DNA of 64,000 nucleotides from Propionibacteriaceae bacterium. Lineage in GTDB: Bacteria; Actinomycetota; Actinomycetes; Propionibacteriales; Propionibacteriaceae. The DNA lies in NCBI GenBank assembly GCA_031262485.1, contig JAISHO010000012.1, positions 62,001 through 126,000 on the forward strand. Direction: 5' to 3'. Positions 24,553 to 36,100 of this stretch are shown piece after piece (positions within the stretch are counted from its first letter, which is position 1; the number at the start of each line of letters is the position of its first letter). The translations under genes and the position numbers were made by a program. Under the pieces are notes generated by a model, which did no database searches, was not told the origin of the DNA, and saw nothing but the letters and a program-made list of their open reading frames with translations.

Positions 24553-25346
24553 TTGCGCACCGCCAATTTCTTTTCCAGTTTGCCGATGAGCATGGTCAAC
24601 GGGATCGTGACGATGAGGTAGAGGATGGCGGCCAAGATGAGCGGAGTCGGGCTGCCATAGGTCGAGAGTCCGTCGCGGGCGAAAGCCGTCAGCTCTTTCG
24701 TCGGTGGGGTCAGACCAGCGATGAAGATGAGCGATGAGTCCTTCAGCAACATGACGAACTCGTTCGTCATCGGCGGGATGACGATACGGAAACCCTGGGG
24801 CAGGATGATAAAGAGCGTCGTCTGCACCGGCGACATGCCGAGCGAACGGGCTGCCTCCCGCTGCCCCTTCGGCACCGCCTCGATGCCGGCGCGCATGATC
24901 TCCGCCGTGTAAGCGCTCGTCACAATGACGAGGCCGAGACACGCTGAGCCGACGGCGCCGCCGACGATCTTGACCCCGAAGGCAATCGGGAGGATGAAGG
25001 TCATCGCGAAGATCGTCAAAAGGGCGGGAATGCCTCGGAACAACTCGATATAAGCGGTCGCGAACCAGCTGAAAGGGCCTTTCGACATCTTCATGAGCGC
25101 GAACACCGTGCCCAACGCCGTCCCAACAATGAAACTGATGAAGGTGTAGATGAGTGTGTTCCGCATGCCGACAAGGACGATCTCTGGCCAGAGATCTTTC
25201 ATCACCGCGACATTAAGGAACTGCTTGCGGATGTTCTCCCAGTCGGCCATCAACGCGATGAGGAGAATGACGACGAGCGCACCGATCCATATGAGGGTCT
25301 GCGAGATCCGCCGTCTCACCGTCGGGCGGATGTCAACGAGCGCCAT
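24549..25346 (-). CDS. polar amino-acid ABC transporter permease
   Basis: This 265-residue HisM/GlnP-type permease has about five membrane helices. The family features are [20 protein letters not shown] near the middle, [15 protein letters not shown], and the EAA-like loop [20 protein letters not shown] that contacts the ATPase. It is in an operon with the downstream ATPase (ATGA overlap) and the binding protein 9 bp upstream. A single permease gene implies a homodimer. Confidence 0.93.
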   Translation of the reverse strand: MALVDIRPTVRRRISQTLIWIGALVVILLIALMADWENIRKQFLNVAVMKDLWPEIVLVGMRNTLIYTFISFIVGTALGTVFALMKMSKGPFSWFATAYIELFRGIPALLTIFAMTFILPIAFGVKIVGGAVGSACLGLVIVTSAYTAEIMRAGIEAVPKGQREAARSLGMSPVQTTLFIILPQGFRIVIPPMTNEFVMLLKDSSLIFIAGLTPPTKELTAFARDGLSTYGSPTPLILAAILYLIVTIPLTMLIGKLEKKLAVRK

Positions 25347-25355
25347 GAAGCGTGC

Positions 25356-26150
25356 TCACTTAGCGAAGTAGGAGTCGTAGATCTTCTGATACGTTCCGTC
25401 ATCACGCATCTCTTGGAGCGCGGTGTCGACGCCCTCACGCAGTTCCGGGTTCTTCCCCTTGGCGAAGGCGAAACCGTATTGCTCGTCCGTCTCGTAAGTC
25501 GCGGCAATGACATACTGCGGATCAGCTTCGGTGTGGGCTTGGTTGACGGGGAGATCCTGGAGGATGGCCTGGATCTGATCGGCCTGGATAGCCGGCCACA
25601 GCATGCCGTCGGAGTCGAGTTGAAGAAGAGTAGCGTCAGCCGGTGCGTGCTCCTCGGCGTACGTCTTGCCCGTCGAACCGGTCTGGACACCGATCGTCTT
25701 GCCCGCCATATCGTCCAAGCTCGTGATGCCCGAATCGGCCCGCACGAGGAGAGACTGCAGAGAGTCGTAATACGGCTCGGAGAAGTCGAGGTTGGCCTTG
25801 CGCTCCTCCGTGATCGAGACGGCCGAGGCGGCCATGTCGCACTGGCCGGAGACGAGCGCGGCGCCCGATTGGAGGCCGTCGAAGTCGACGTCGCGGATCG
25901 CCAAGCCGAGGCCGAGGCGGCTGCTGATCTCCTTGACGAGATCAACGTCAAAACCCTTGTAACCGATCTCGGAGCCGGGATCCTCCTCCTCGAACGGAGG
26001 ATACGGGATGTCGGCGCAGACCGTGAGCGTGCCGGCCGTCACCGTCGTGTAACCGGACTCGCTGGTGCCAGCGTCTCCGTCCACACTCGTGCAACCGGTG
26101 GCGACAAGCAGAGAGGCCGCCATGACGGCGAACGCTTTGAGACTCCTCAT
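25356..26150 (-). CDS. amino-acid-binding lipoprotein (SBP family 3)
   Basis: This 264-residue extracellular solute-binding lipoprotein has a signal peptide with lipobox VATGC at about residues 16-20. The mature part follows the family-3 order: LTVCADIPYPPFE, GFDVDLVKEI, DMAASAVSITEERKANLDFS, GKTIGVQTGSTGKTYAEE and a C-terminal GFAFAKGKNPELREGVDTAL. AGAGGATCATC precedes the ATG. Ligand is probably a polar amino acid; the exact one cannot be told. It is the first gene of the importer operon. Confidence 0.92.
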   Translation of the reverse strand: MRSLKAFAVMAASLLVATGCTSVDGDAGTSESGYTTVTAGTLTVCADIPYPPFEEEDPGSEIGYKGFDVDLVKEISSRLGLGLAIRDVDFDGLQSGAALVSGQCDMAASAVSITEERKANLDFSEPYYDSLQSLLVRADSGITSLDDMAGKTIGVQTGSTGKTYAEEHAPADATLLQLDSDGMLWPAIQADQIQAILQDLPVNQAHTEADPQYVIAATYETDEQYGFAFAKGKNPELREGVDTALQEMRDDGTYQKIYDSYFAK

Positions 26151-26390
26151 GATGATCCTCTGGGGGTCGCGATCGAACGATCGATCAGGTGGAATGACGG
26201 ACGATAGTTCAGCCTAATGATGTTTCACCAGCGTTTCAGACCTTCTCCAAGCGGTGAGATCGCGGGGCCCGAACGAGCTCGAGCCTCTTCTTCGCGCAGC
26301 TCGATTCCTCGTGACTTCGACGATGCCCTTTCGCGTGAGTCCCCGGATCGGAGATCCACACGTGGGGCCGAAGCAGAAACGCCAGGATGA

Positions 26391-27830
26391 TCAGTAGCGG
26401 TAACTATCAGGTTTGTATGGACCGGCGACGTCGAGGCCGAGGTAGGCGGCCTGGTGCTCGGTCAACCGGGTGAGACTGACTCCGGCGGAGTCGAGGTGGA
26501 GGCGGGCCACTTCTTCGTCGAGAGTCTTGGGCAGGGTGTAGAGCCCAGCCGGGTAGCGACCGGGGTGGAGGTGGAGCTCGAGTTGGGCGAGCACCTGGTT
26601 GGTGAAGGTGATGCTCATGACGAAGGCGGGATGCCCTGTCGCGTTGCCGAGGTTGAGAAGACGCCCCTCGCTGAGGATGACGACACCGTGGCCGTCGGGG
26701 AAGGTCCACAGATCGACTTGGGGTTTGATGGTCGTACGGACGACGCCAGAGGTTTGGCGCAGACTCGTGACATCGATCTCGTCGTCGAAGTGGCCGATAT
26801 TGCCGAGGACGGCCTGGTGTTTCATCCGGGCCATGTGCTCGACGGTGACGACATTGACACACCCCGTCGCCGTGATGACGACATCGGCCCGCTCCACGAC
26901 ATCGTCGAGGGTGCGAACCTCATACCCATCGATCGCCGCTTCAAGAGCGCAGATCGGATCGATCTCCGTGACGACGACGCGAGCCCCTTGCCCTCGGAGG
27001 GCTTCGGCGCATCCCTTGCCGACATCGCCGTAACCACAGACGACGACGATCTTCCCCCCGAGGAGAATGTCGGTCGCCCGGTTGAGACCGTCGATGACGG
27101 AATGCCGGCAACCATATTCATTGTCGAACTTCGATTTGGTGACGGAATCGTTGACATTGATCGCCGGGAAACGTAATTTCCCTCGTTTGACGAGTGAGGC
27201 GAGGCGGCGCACGCCCGTCGTCGTCTCCTCGGTGACGCCTTCGAGGTCCCGGACGATGGCGGTGTAATCACGTCGTTCAGTGGCCATGGTGTCACGGAGG
27301 CAGGCGATGAGCGCCCGGCGTTCATCGGAGGCGTCGGCCTCCACCTCGGGCAAGCCATCGGTTTGAGCGGCGGCCGCTTCGCTGAGGAAGAGGGTGGCGT
27401 CTCCCCCGTCGTCGAGAATCGCCGTCGGACCCTCGCCGTCGGGCCAGGCGAAAGCCTGACGCATGCACCACCAGTAGTCCTCGAGCGTCTCGCCTTTCCA
27501 GGCGAAGACGGGGACCCCGGCCGGTTTCTCCACGCTGCCCTGGGGACCGACGACGGCGGCGGCCGCGGCGGCGTCTTGAGTCGAGAAAATATTGCAGGAG
27601 GCCCATCGGACTTCGGCTCCGAGGGTGACGAGCGTCTCGATGAGGATCGCCGTCTCGACGGTCATGTGGAGCGAACCGGTGATCCGGGCTCCGGCCAAGG
27701 GACGGGTGTCGGAGAATTTCTTCCGCATCGCCATGAGACCGGGCATCTCATGCTCCGCCAGAGCGATCTCCCGGCGCCCAGCCGCAGCCAGGTTCAGATC
27801 GGCGACACGATAATCGAGCGTGGTCTCCAT
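26391..27830 (-). CDS. ahcY: S-adenosylhomocysteine hydrolase
   Basis: This 479-residue NAD-dependent enzyme splits S-adenosylhomocysteine to adenosine and homocysteine, relieving inhibition of methyltransferases. Motifs are [34 protein letters not shown], the NAD-binding [32 protein letters not shown] and a C-terminal KPDSYRY, the classical tail. A TANNNT box (TAGGCT at 27838-27843) lies 7 nt upstream of the ATG, suggesting a leaderless start. The 142 bp upstream show no SAH-riboswitch core that I can recognise. Confidence 0.95.
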   Translation of the reverse strand: METTLDYRVADLNLAAAGRREIALAEHEMPGLMAMRKKFSDTRPLAGARITGSLHMTVETAILIETLVTLGAEVRWASCNIFSTQDAAAAAAVVGPQGSVEKPAGVPVFAWKGETLEDYWWCMRQAFAWPDGEGPTAILDDGGDATLFLSEAAAAQTDGLPEVEADASDERRALIACLRDTMATERRDYTAIVRDLEGVTEETTTGVRRLASLVKRGKLRFPAINVNDSVTKSKFDNEYGCRHSVIDGLNRATDILLGGKIVVVCGYGDVGKGCAEALRGQGARVVVTEIDPICALEAAIDGYEVRTLDDVVERADVVITATGCVNVVTVEHMARMKHQAVLGNIGHFDDEIDVTSLRQTSGVVRTTIKPQVDLWTFPDGHGVVILSEGRLLNLGNATGHPAFVMSITFTNQVLAQLELHLHPGRYPAGLYTLPKTLDEEVARLHLDSAGVSLTRLTEHQAAYLGLDVAGPYKPDSYRY

Positions 27831-27972
27831 AAGTGGCAGCCTAACTCACAAGATCGAAAGTGATCATCACATGAAGAAGTCCCGCGAACCGGCGGCGTGA
27901 CACGAGGAACAACGGCTCGCGTGCCAGAGGTGATCCGCCTCGTCGCCGACCGACGCCTTCGGCACGAAGCGA

Positions 27973-29670
27973 TTACGACGGAACGTAGGAGTTCGACGGG
28001 CCGACGCACGAGGACGTGGCGTATCGGACTTCGAGTTCCTCGCCTTTGACCCAGACGTATTCGTTATAGAACTTCCCGTCGGCGCCCAGTTGGACGGTGT
28101 CGAGCGGAGAGCCGTCATGGAGCAACTCGACGGTGGCATGGGCGACACCGCTAACGTTGATCCTCAAGATGTCGTCAATCATGCCGAAGCCGACGGTGGG
28201 CGGAGTGTCGAGCGTGACACGATCCGCGGCGGAGACTTGCGAGCCTGTCGGATCGAGGACAGTGACATCGGCGCCGCCGGGACGCATCGGCAAGGGGGTT
28301 GTCTGCCAGTGACCGGCGTCATCCGCCGTGACCTGGACATTCGGCCCGGAGAAGACGGAGACGATGAGGTTGCTACCCGGGCGAGCGTTGCCGCTGATCA
28401 CGGGATAGCACATGCCTCCGCCGTTATCGATGCCAGTGATCTCGATGATCGCGGGCGGTTCGGGCTCCGGACTGGGTGTCGGAGTCGGCGTGGCCGACAT
28501 CACCGGCAAGGGTGTGGGCGACTGTGCCGGCGTCGGGGTCGGTGTCGACGGCGTGGGAGTCGGGGTCGGGGTCGGCGTCGCTGTGGGTTCAGGAGTCGGC
28601 GACGTCGAGACGAGAGGCTCCGGCGTCTCTCTGGGGGTGGCGAACGGCGTGCTGGAGATCACTGGAGTCGGGGAAGGAGCCGTCGGCAACGGATCGAGGA
28701 CCATCGCGCCCGTGAACACGCCCATGCCGACGACGACAGCTGAACCGCCCGCGACGAGCGCTTTGCCCGTTCCGACGGCGGCGGCGGTGACGCCGAGAGC
28801 GGTGGCGACGTGGCTGGCGAGGGCATCCGGCACCCCCGGCGGAGCGATGATCTCGGAGACGGCCCCATAGGCTTCAGGAGCCTGGAAATACTGGCTGGCG
28901 CCGACACCGACGACAGCCGGGACGAGGGCAGCGCCGAACATCGTCGCAGCCTTCCGCGCCTCGTTTACCGTCTCGGTGCACGATTCGCACCCCTCAAGGT
29001 GCTCATCGACACGCTTCTGTTGCCGTCCAGACATGGTCTCGCTTATGTACTCCCCTGCATGGTTCAGAACCCATCCATGCTCCCCTTGACAAAGATGGGG
29101 ATCAAATCTTACATGGGCCTGGATCCATAACTTCTGGAAAGATTTCTTGGCCCGAAATAATAATACCGAGGTATGCCTAGGATTCACGCCGATTTTCTCA
29201 GCGATCTCGGCTGGTGACAGCCCTTCGACCTCGGAATACCACAGGACGGCACGGGATCGCTCGTCCATGGCGTAGAAGACTCGGTTGATCGTCTCGGAGT
29301 CGAGCTTGCCCATGACAGCGGCTTCGTCGTTGAGCGTCGGAGCGGCGTCCTCGACCATCTCGCTGTTGACGTACTCCCGCCGGGCCTGCTTCCAGTTCTT
29401 GGCCGTGTTGCGGATCGAGGCATAGAGATAGGGGGCGAAATCCTCATGGGGCCCCTTGCCCCGTTGAATGGCGTCGAAGATGCGGGTGTAGGCCTCGATG
29501 ACGAGCTCTTCCGGCTCCAGGGTGCCGCCCACGCCCCTGGCAGTCGTCATGGCGGCGGCATAGTGGCGCTTCCAGAGCACCGCGTAGGCGCCGTCTTCTC
29601 CTCTACGGGTCCTTTCGACGAGTTCACGGTCAGGCAGGAGCTCGAGATCCTCCTCAGCTCTCTTCGCCAT
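27973..29670 (-). CDS. ECF sigma factor fused to zinc-finger, membrane and extracellular regions
   Basis: This 565-residue protein starts as an ECF sigma factor. Region 2 includes [19 protein letters not shown] and [20 protein letters not shown]; region 4 includes [20 protein letters not shown] and [21 protein letters not shown] zf-HC2-like anti-sigma motif ([12 protein letters not shown]) follows at about residues 219-230. Hydrophobic segments come next, one reading [18 protein letters not shown] Thr/Pro repeat linker of about 90 residues leads to a likely extracellular domain ([16 protein letters not shown] and on). A sigma factor carrying its own anti-sigma/membrane tail is rare but known in some ECF groups. 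It could sense the envelope and be released by proteolysis. The giant surface-protein gene lies upstream on the same strand. Confidence 0.88.
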   Translation of the reverse strand: MAKRAEEDLELLPDRELVERTRRGEDGAYAVLWKRHYAAAMTTARGVGGTLEPEELVIEAYTRIFDAIQRGKGPHEDFAPYLYASIRNTAKNWKQARREYVNSEMVEDAAPTLNDEAAVMGKLDSETINRVFYAMDERSRAVLWYSEVEGLSPAEIAEKIGVNPRHTSVLLFRAKKSFQKLWIQAHVRFDPHLCQGEHGWVLNHAGEYISETMSGRQQKRVDEHLEGCESCTETVNEARKAATMFGAALVPAVVGVGASQYFQAPEAYGAVSEIIAPPGVPDALASHVATALGVTAAAVGTGKALVAGGSAVVVGMGVFTGAMVLDPLPTAPSPTPVISSTPFATPRETPEPLVSTSPTPEPTATPTPTPTPTPSTPTPTPAQSPTPLPVMSATPTPTPSPEPEPPAIIEITGIDNGGGMCYPVISGNARPGSNLIVSVFSGPNVQVTADDAGHWQTTPLPMRPGGADVTVLDPTGSQVSAADRVTLDTPPTVGFGMIDDILRINVSGVAHATVELLHDGSPLDTVQLGADGKFYNEYVWVKGEELEVRYATSSCVGPSNSYVPS

Positions 29671-29965
29671 CGCGTTGTACCCCCACAGACTCTTCTACAG
29701 GCTTAGGTCAGCCCCCACACCGTTAGGCAGTCTACCTGCTCAGGGAATGGAAAGACTCTGACGCACGTAATGTTACCCATTCTCACGTCATCATCAACAT
29801 GCCATTCACATGACACCACAACTCCTCATAATTTTGAGGAAATTTCGCATGTGATCAAAGACACCGCCAACAATGTCATCAACGACAAGCTGGAGTCAAC
29901 CACTGCCACCCGCCTCGGCGCTCAGGCGTCTCGGCGTTGACCTCATCTGCCCCCAGACACGCCAA
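29671..29965. other. upstream region of the ECF sigma gene
   Basis: This 295-bp stretch is more AT-rich than its surroundings, particularly 29760-29860, and holds no convincing gene. It probably carries the promoter of the sigma-factor gene; I could not fix a consensus with confidence. Confidence 0.4.
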
Positions 29966-29996
29966 TGGCGGGGTTGGCTTCACGCCAACCCCGCCA
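29966..29996. terminator. strong hairpin terminator after the surface-protein gene
   Basis: TGGCGGGGTTGGC pairs perfectly with GCCAACCCCGCCA over 13 bp around the 5-nt loop TTCAC. It lies about 110 bp past the stop of the leftward giant gene. There is no long T-run, as is common for high-GC terminators. It likely separates that gene from the ECF sigma gene. Confidence 0.7.
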
Positions 29997-30108
29997 AGGC
30001 TTGGTGATAAGGGACCTACCTTCGTGCTGGTTGATGAAGGAGTACGAAGATCTCAATCACCTATCACCCTCTTCCCTCGGGGGCACGGTGAGGGAAAAAG
30101 GCGCTCTT

Positions 30109-33100
30109 TCAGTGGGTCAGTCCCTTCCGGCGACGCGAGGTGGCGACGAAGCCGACACCCAGGCCGATGGTGAGGAGACCGACGAGAGCTGCGACCGTCA
30201 CGACAACCGAATTACCCGTGTTCGGAATAATCGAACCTGGTGTGCCCGGGGTATTCGGGATGTCGGTTTCAACGGTGACATCGTCGGTGGGCTCATCCGG
30301 CGTGGTCCCGCCGGGGGTGGGCCCGTCGCAGTCGGTGACGCAGCCGCCGGTGAAGGCGGAGTTCACGACCTTGCCGAGTTCGATGTCGTCAGCTGTGATG
30401 GTGTAGCTCGCGGTGGCGGTGACGGAATCACCGGGGTTGAGGACGCCCGTGATGCCGGACGGCCAGGCGCCGTACACGATCGGGGAAAGCCCGACCATGT
30501 TGTCCGTGATCGCCACGTTGTTGAGCGTGACGTCACCGGTGTTCGTCACCGTGAAGGTGTAGTCGACACGGTCGCCGACGACAGCCGGAGAGCTGCCGAC
30601 GAAGACGCCGGTCTTCTCCAGATGGATCGACGGATGCATCTCAAGCGGGACGAGAACCGTGAAGCTCGACTCGACCTGGTTGCCGCTGTCATCGGTGCCG
30701 TAGGCCGTCGCCGTGTTGACGACGGAGCCGGCGTCGACATCAGCCTGCGTCAGCGTGTAGGTGGCGTTCGCCTTGACGGAGTCACCCGGCTCAAGAACAC
30801 CATCCTCAGCCGTCGGCCAGACCTCGTAGGTGATCTCAGAGATACCTTCGAGCATGTCGACGATGTGAACGTCATGCAGGACCGTCGGGCCGGTGTTCGT
30901 CACGGTGAAGGTGAACTCCATCGTGTCACCGGCGACGCCAGCGGCGCCGTCAGCGAGCTTCCCGCCCTTGATGAGCTGGATGCTCGACACCGGGGTGGTC
31001 GTGCAGGTCGGGTCGCCAGCCGGGCAATCGTCCGGCACGCGGCCGCCGGGACGGGCCACGTAGTTGACCAACACGTTATTGGCGTTGGCCGCTGCGCGAT
31101 CCTGATCCGACTTGACTTCGGCGGTGTAGGTCACCTCGAGGACGGTCGCGGCTGCGATCGTGCCGGTGAAGTGCATCTCGGCGCCGTTGTTGACCATCTG
31201 GTAGGTGAGACCATCCGGCATGGTGGCCGGCGGCGTCACCACCGCGTCATCGATCACGTCGTCCAGGAAGTCGGTGAAGTCGACCGGGCTGGACACGGAG
31301 CTCTTCGAGTTGTCGAAGCGCAGGGTGTAGCTGACGGTCTCACCGGCGACGACCTCGGCCACACCGGAGGTGACGACCTTGGAGGCCTGGAGAGCGTTGA
31401 CGGGGTTCTCGACGCAGTTCGGATCGACGACGACCGCGCCCGGCCCGGGCTCGGGGCAGTGCTCGACCGGCTGATCGGGCACATCCGGAGTCGGGATGAG
31501 GCGGTTGACGAGCGAGGCGCCCGCGGTCAGCGTGTCAGCGCTGTTGACCACCGCGCTGTACTCGACCGTGATGACCTGACCAGCCGGGACGATGCCCGTG
31601 ATCTGGTAGAGGCCTTCGGCCACCGCCGCCACCGTGAGGTTGGCGTCGGAGGACGTCGGGCCAGCGGTGATGACCGCGTCATCGATCACGCCACGGGCGT
31701 CATCGGTGTAGTCGACGCGAGCGTCGGCGGCGCCGTTCGTGTTGTCGAACGTCAGCGTGTAGCGGACCAGACCATCGGCCGGAACAGCCTGACCAGCGGC
31801 CGGCGAAGCGTCCTTGCGCGTCGTCAGAGCAGCGGTCGGGTTGTCGGTGCAGACTTCCGAGCCTTCCTCGCACGTCGGGTGTTCCGGCGTGCCACAGGTG
31901 GGATCGTCGTCGGCGCACAGCGTCACCTCAGGAGGCGTGTCGCCCGGGACCACGATGTTGACGAGGTGCCCGTTCTGGGACAGCTCGGCGACATTGTTGA
32001 CGAGGACGCTGTACGTCACCGTGTAAACCTGACCGGCCGGAACCGTGCCGTCGATGAGCCAGACGCCCTCCGAGTGACGGGTGATCGTCAGGTTCTCGCT
32101 CGAGGGAACCAGTTCGGCGACGAGCGTCGCATCGTCGAAGACGCCACGAGCGTCGTCGATCTGATTGACAGTCGCGTCGACCTTTCCGGCCGAGTTGTCG
32201 AACGTGAGGGTGTACGTCACCGTCTGCCCCGCCTCGACCGCTGTGCCGGAATCCGGATTAGCCGTCTTCGACACCTTGAGCACCGGGGTCACGACGCAGA
32301 TCTCGAAGTTGGGATCGCACTCGGGAACCACCGGATTAGTCGGCGGGTTAGTGGGTTCAGTCGGGTTCGTCGGCTGGGTCGGTTCAGTCGGGTTCGTCGG
32401 CTGAGTGGGCTCAGTCGGAACCGGCGGCGTCGGCTGCGGCGGCAAGTTCGGCCGCAGGATGTTGATCGCCGTCTGATCACCCAACTGGGAGGCCGCCTTG
32501 ACCATGACCTGGTAGGTCACGGTGTAGGTGGCGCCGGCCGGGATGGAACCGGTGACGAAGAAGTGACCGTTCTCATCGACCGCCGTGGCGGCGATGTGGT
32601 TGTCACTCGCGACGGGCTGGGTCACGACGACAGCGTCGTCGAGGAGCCCTGACATGTCGTCGGTGTAGTTGACTGCGGCGTCCGTCGTTCCGTTGAGGTT
32701 CGAGAAGGTCAGCGTGTAGGTGAGGATCTCACCCGGGGTGACCGTCGTCGACACCGGCGGTTCGACCGTCTTGGTGACGTCGAGACGCGGCGTGTAGGTG
32801 CACAGCGGATCGTCACCGGGGACGCACTCGGTCGGAGGCACCGGCGACGGCGGGGTGTCCCCACCGAGGAGGAGGTTGACCAAGCGGCCGTCTCCACCAG
32901 CGCCGGTGGTCTTGACCTTGACCATGTAGGTCACGGTCGCCGTCTGCCCAGCGGGCACCGAACCGGAGATGTCGAACAAACCACTCTCGATCGAGGAGAT
33001 GGTCAGCATGCTGCTGGTCGGCTGCTGGATGACCACGGCGTCGTCGAGGACGCTACGCATGTCATCGGTGTAGTTGACCGGAGCGGCTTCCGTCCCCAAG

Positions 33101-36100
33101 ACATTGGAGAAGGACAGCGTGTAGGTGATGACCTGACCGGCCTCGACCGTCTGACCCTCAGCCGGGTCAGAGGACTTGAGGACCTCGAGGCGGTAGTTCT
33201 GCGTGCAGTCGGAGTCACCCGGCTCGCACGGCGGAACCGGCAGGTCGCAGGACGGATCCTCGATCGGATCGCACGGCGGCGGGGCCGGGCAATTCGGATC
33301 GGTCGTCGGATCGCAGTCTGTCGGCGGCGTCATGTTGGTGACGACGTTCGTGAGGATCCCATCGCCACCAGCAGCGTTGACCGTGACAGCGTAGGTCACC
33401 GTGTAGGTCGTGGCCGGAGGCACCGTGCCGGTGATTCCGATGAAGCCGTTCTCCGTCACCGGGGTGACCGTGAGACCGTCGCTGGCGGGAGCCTGCGACA
33501 CCGTGGCGTCATCAAGAAGAGCACGCAGATCATCGACGTAGTCGACCGTGGCCGACGTCGCGCTAGAGGTGTTCTGGAACGAGATCGTGTAAACGATCTT
33601 CGATCCGGGCTGGACCGTCTGGCCGGAAGCCGGGTCGGAGCTCTTCGTCACGATGAGAGATTCGACGGGGTTCTCGGTGCAGGTCGGATCATCCGGCGCG
33701 CAATCAGGAGCAACCGGCGTATCCGGGTTATCCGGATTATCCGGGTTCGGCGGGTTATCAGGATAGTTCGGGCTATCCGGATTATCCGGATTATTCGGGT
33801 TCTCACCAGTCTTGAACACAAAGTTCAACACCGACTCGTCACCACGACCCGACTCCTTCACCTTCGCGACATACGTCACCGTCACCGTCTCACCAGCCGG
33901 CACCGAACCAGTCACCTGGAACGAACGACCATCAGCAGCCATCGCCACCGACAAGCCCTCACCAGCCGTCACAGCGCCAACCAAATCAGCATCATCCACC
34001 AGACCCTTCAGATCATCGGTGTAATCAACCGCAGCAGCAGCCGTATCAGACGTATTCACGAACGACAACGTGTACGACAACTCGTCACCCGGCTCAACCG
34101 TCGAACCCTTAGCCGGCGACACCGACTTCGAAACCTGAAGCGGGTTGTCGGTGACATCGGTCGTCGTCGTGCACTCGGGCTCCTCGCCGGTGACACAGTT
34201 CGGGGTCACCGGGGTCGGGGGCGTGTCGGGCGTGTCGGGGTTCGGCGGGGGCGTGGCGCCACTGCCGACGACATGGTTGACGAGTTCGGTGTTCTCCGGG
34301 ACGTTGGCGTTGACGTCGACCGTATAGGTGATCGTCTCGACGCCGCCGACCGGCAGATCGCCCGTCCACGTCAGAGTGGTTCCGCTGACGGTGGCGTTGT
34401 TGGAGGTCACCGTCGGGTTGGAAGCGTTGGCCAGCACGGCGGAGAGATCATCGGTCACGACCGCATCGCTGAGAGCGACATTGCCGGTGTTCGTCACCGT
34501 CACCACATAGGTGAGCGTCTGGCCGGGGGCGACGATCGTGACGTCGCCTTCCGTCTTCTTCTCGATCTTCCAGCTGGCGTCCTGATCCACGACCGTCGTG
34601 GTCGAGCAGGCCGGATCATTCTCAGCGCCGGGCTCGACACAGTTGGAGTCGACCGTGGTCTCGGACTCGTCGGTGTCCGGCGTGGCCGGATCGTCAGGCT
34701 GATGCCCGCCGGTGCCGACGACGACGTTCTTGAGCAAGGCGCCGGCTTGAGCCGACTCGTTGACCGTGACGGAGTAATCGACACGCACGACGGCGCCGAT
34801 CGCCAGATCGCCCGTCCACGTCAAGGTGGCGCCAGTGATCGTGGCGTTGCCGGAGGTCACCCGGGCGTCCTTCGCGTTGGCAAGGACACGGGTGAGATCG
34901 TCGGTCACCGTGGCGCCGGTCAGAGCGACGTTCCCAGTGTTCGTGATGACGAGCTGATAATCAACCTTGTCGCCAGGAGAGACTGGGCTGGCCGTCAGCA
35001 CGGACTTATTGACCGTCCAGGAGGCGTCCTGGAGGACCGGGGTGTCAGTCGAGCACTCGGGCTCTTCACCGGTGACACAGTTCGGCGGCACCGGAGTCTC
35101 GGACTCGTCGACATCCGGGGTATCCGGGTTGTCGGGCTGCTCGGCCGGCGGGCCGGTCACCACATTGTGGAGGATCGTGCCGTAGGCGACATCAGGGTTG
35201 ACCGTCACGACGTAGGCGACCGTCACCTTCTCGCCCTTGGCCAAGGAACCCGTCCAGGTGAGGGTCGTGCCCCCGACCGTGGCCGTTCCGGCGGACGCCG
35301 TCGGGCCCTCGGAGATCGTGGCGTAGGCGAGGACCTGGGAAAGGTCGTCGTTCGCCGTCACCCGGGAGAGATCGACGTCACCGGTGTTCTCGATCACGAC
35401 GTTGTAGGCGACCGTCGCGCCCGGGGAAACCGGACCCTCGGGGCTCAGCGACTTCGTGATCTTCCACGCGGCCACCGGGTTGCTCGTGCAGAGCGGATCG
35501 CCCGGAGGGCAATCATCCGGGTTCGGCGGGGTCGTCGGCTCGGTCGGGTTGGTCGGCTGAGTCGGTTCCGTGGGATTCGTCGGTTCCGTGGGCTCAGTCG
35601 GGTTGGTCGGCTCGGTCGGTTCCGTCGGATTCGTCGGTTCCGTGGGCTCAGTCGGATTCGTCGGCTCGGTCGGTTCCGTCGGCTCTGTGGGATTCGTCGG
35701 CTCGGTCGGGTTGGTCGGCTGAGTCGGCTCAGTCGGGTTGGTCGGCTGAGTCGGTTCCGGCGGGTTGTTGTCCTTGAGACGGTTGACCAGGTTGGGGCCA
35801 GCCGTCAGCTCAGCGACGCTCTTGACGGTGACCTGATAGGTCACGTGGTAGACGGCGCCAGCGGGAACCTCACCAGTGATGGTGAAGGAACCCGAATCGG
35901 AGACCGCGGAGGCCGTCAGAGCGGCATTGTCGGAAACCGGGTTCGAGGTGACCGTCGCGTCGTCGAGAAGACCGGACAGATTGTCGGTGTAATCGACCGA
36001 CGCGGCCGAACCACCATTGGTGTTGTCAAACGTCAGGGTGTACGTCAGGACCTGACCGGGAAGAACCGTCACACCGTTGCCGGCGGAGACGGCCTTGGAG

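Noticed and set aside
27831-27972. SAH riboswitch upstream of ahcY
   Set aside because: The conserved riboswitch core was not recognisable, and a likely -10 box 7 nt before the ATG argues for a leaderless mRNA.
35520-35760. CRISPR-like array
   Set aside because: The repeats are short, contiguous, in-frame Pro/Thr codons inside a long coding gene, with no spacers or cas genes.
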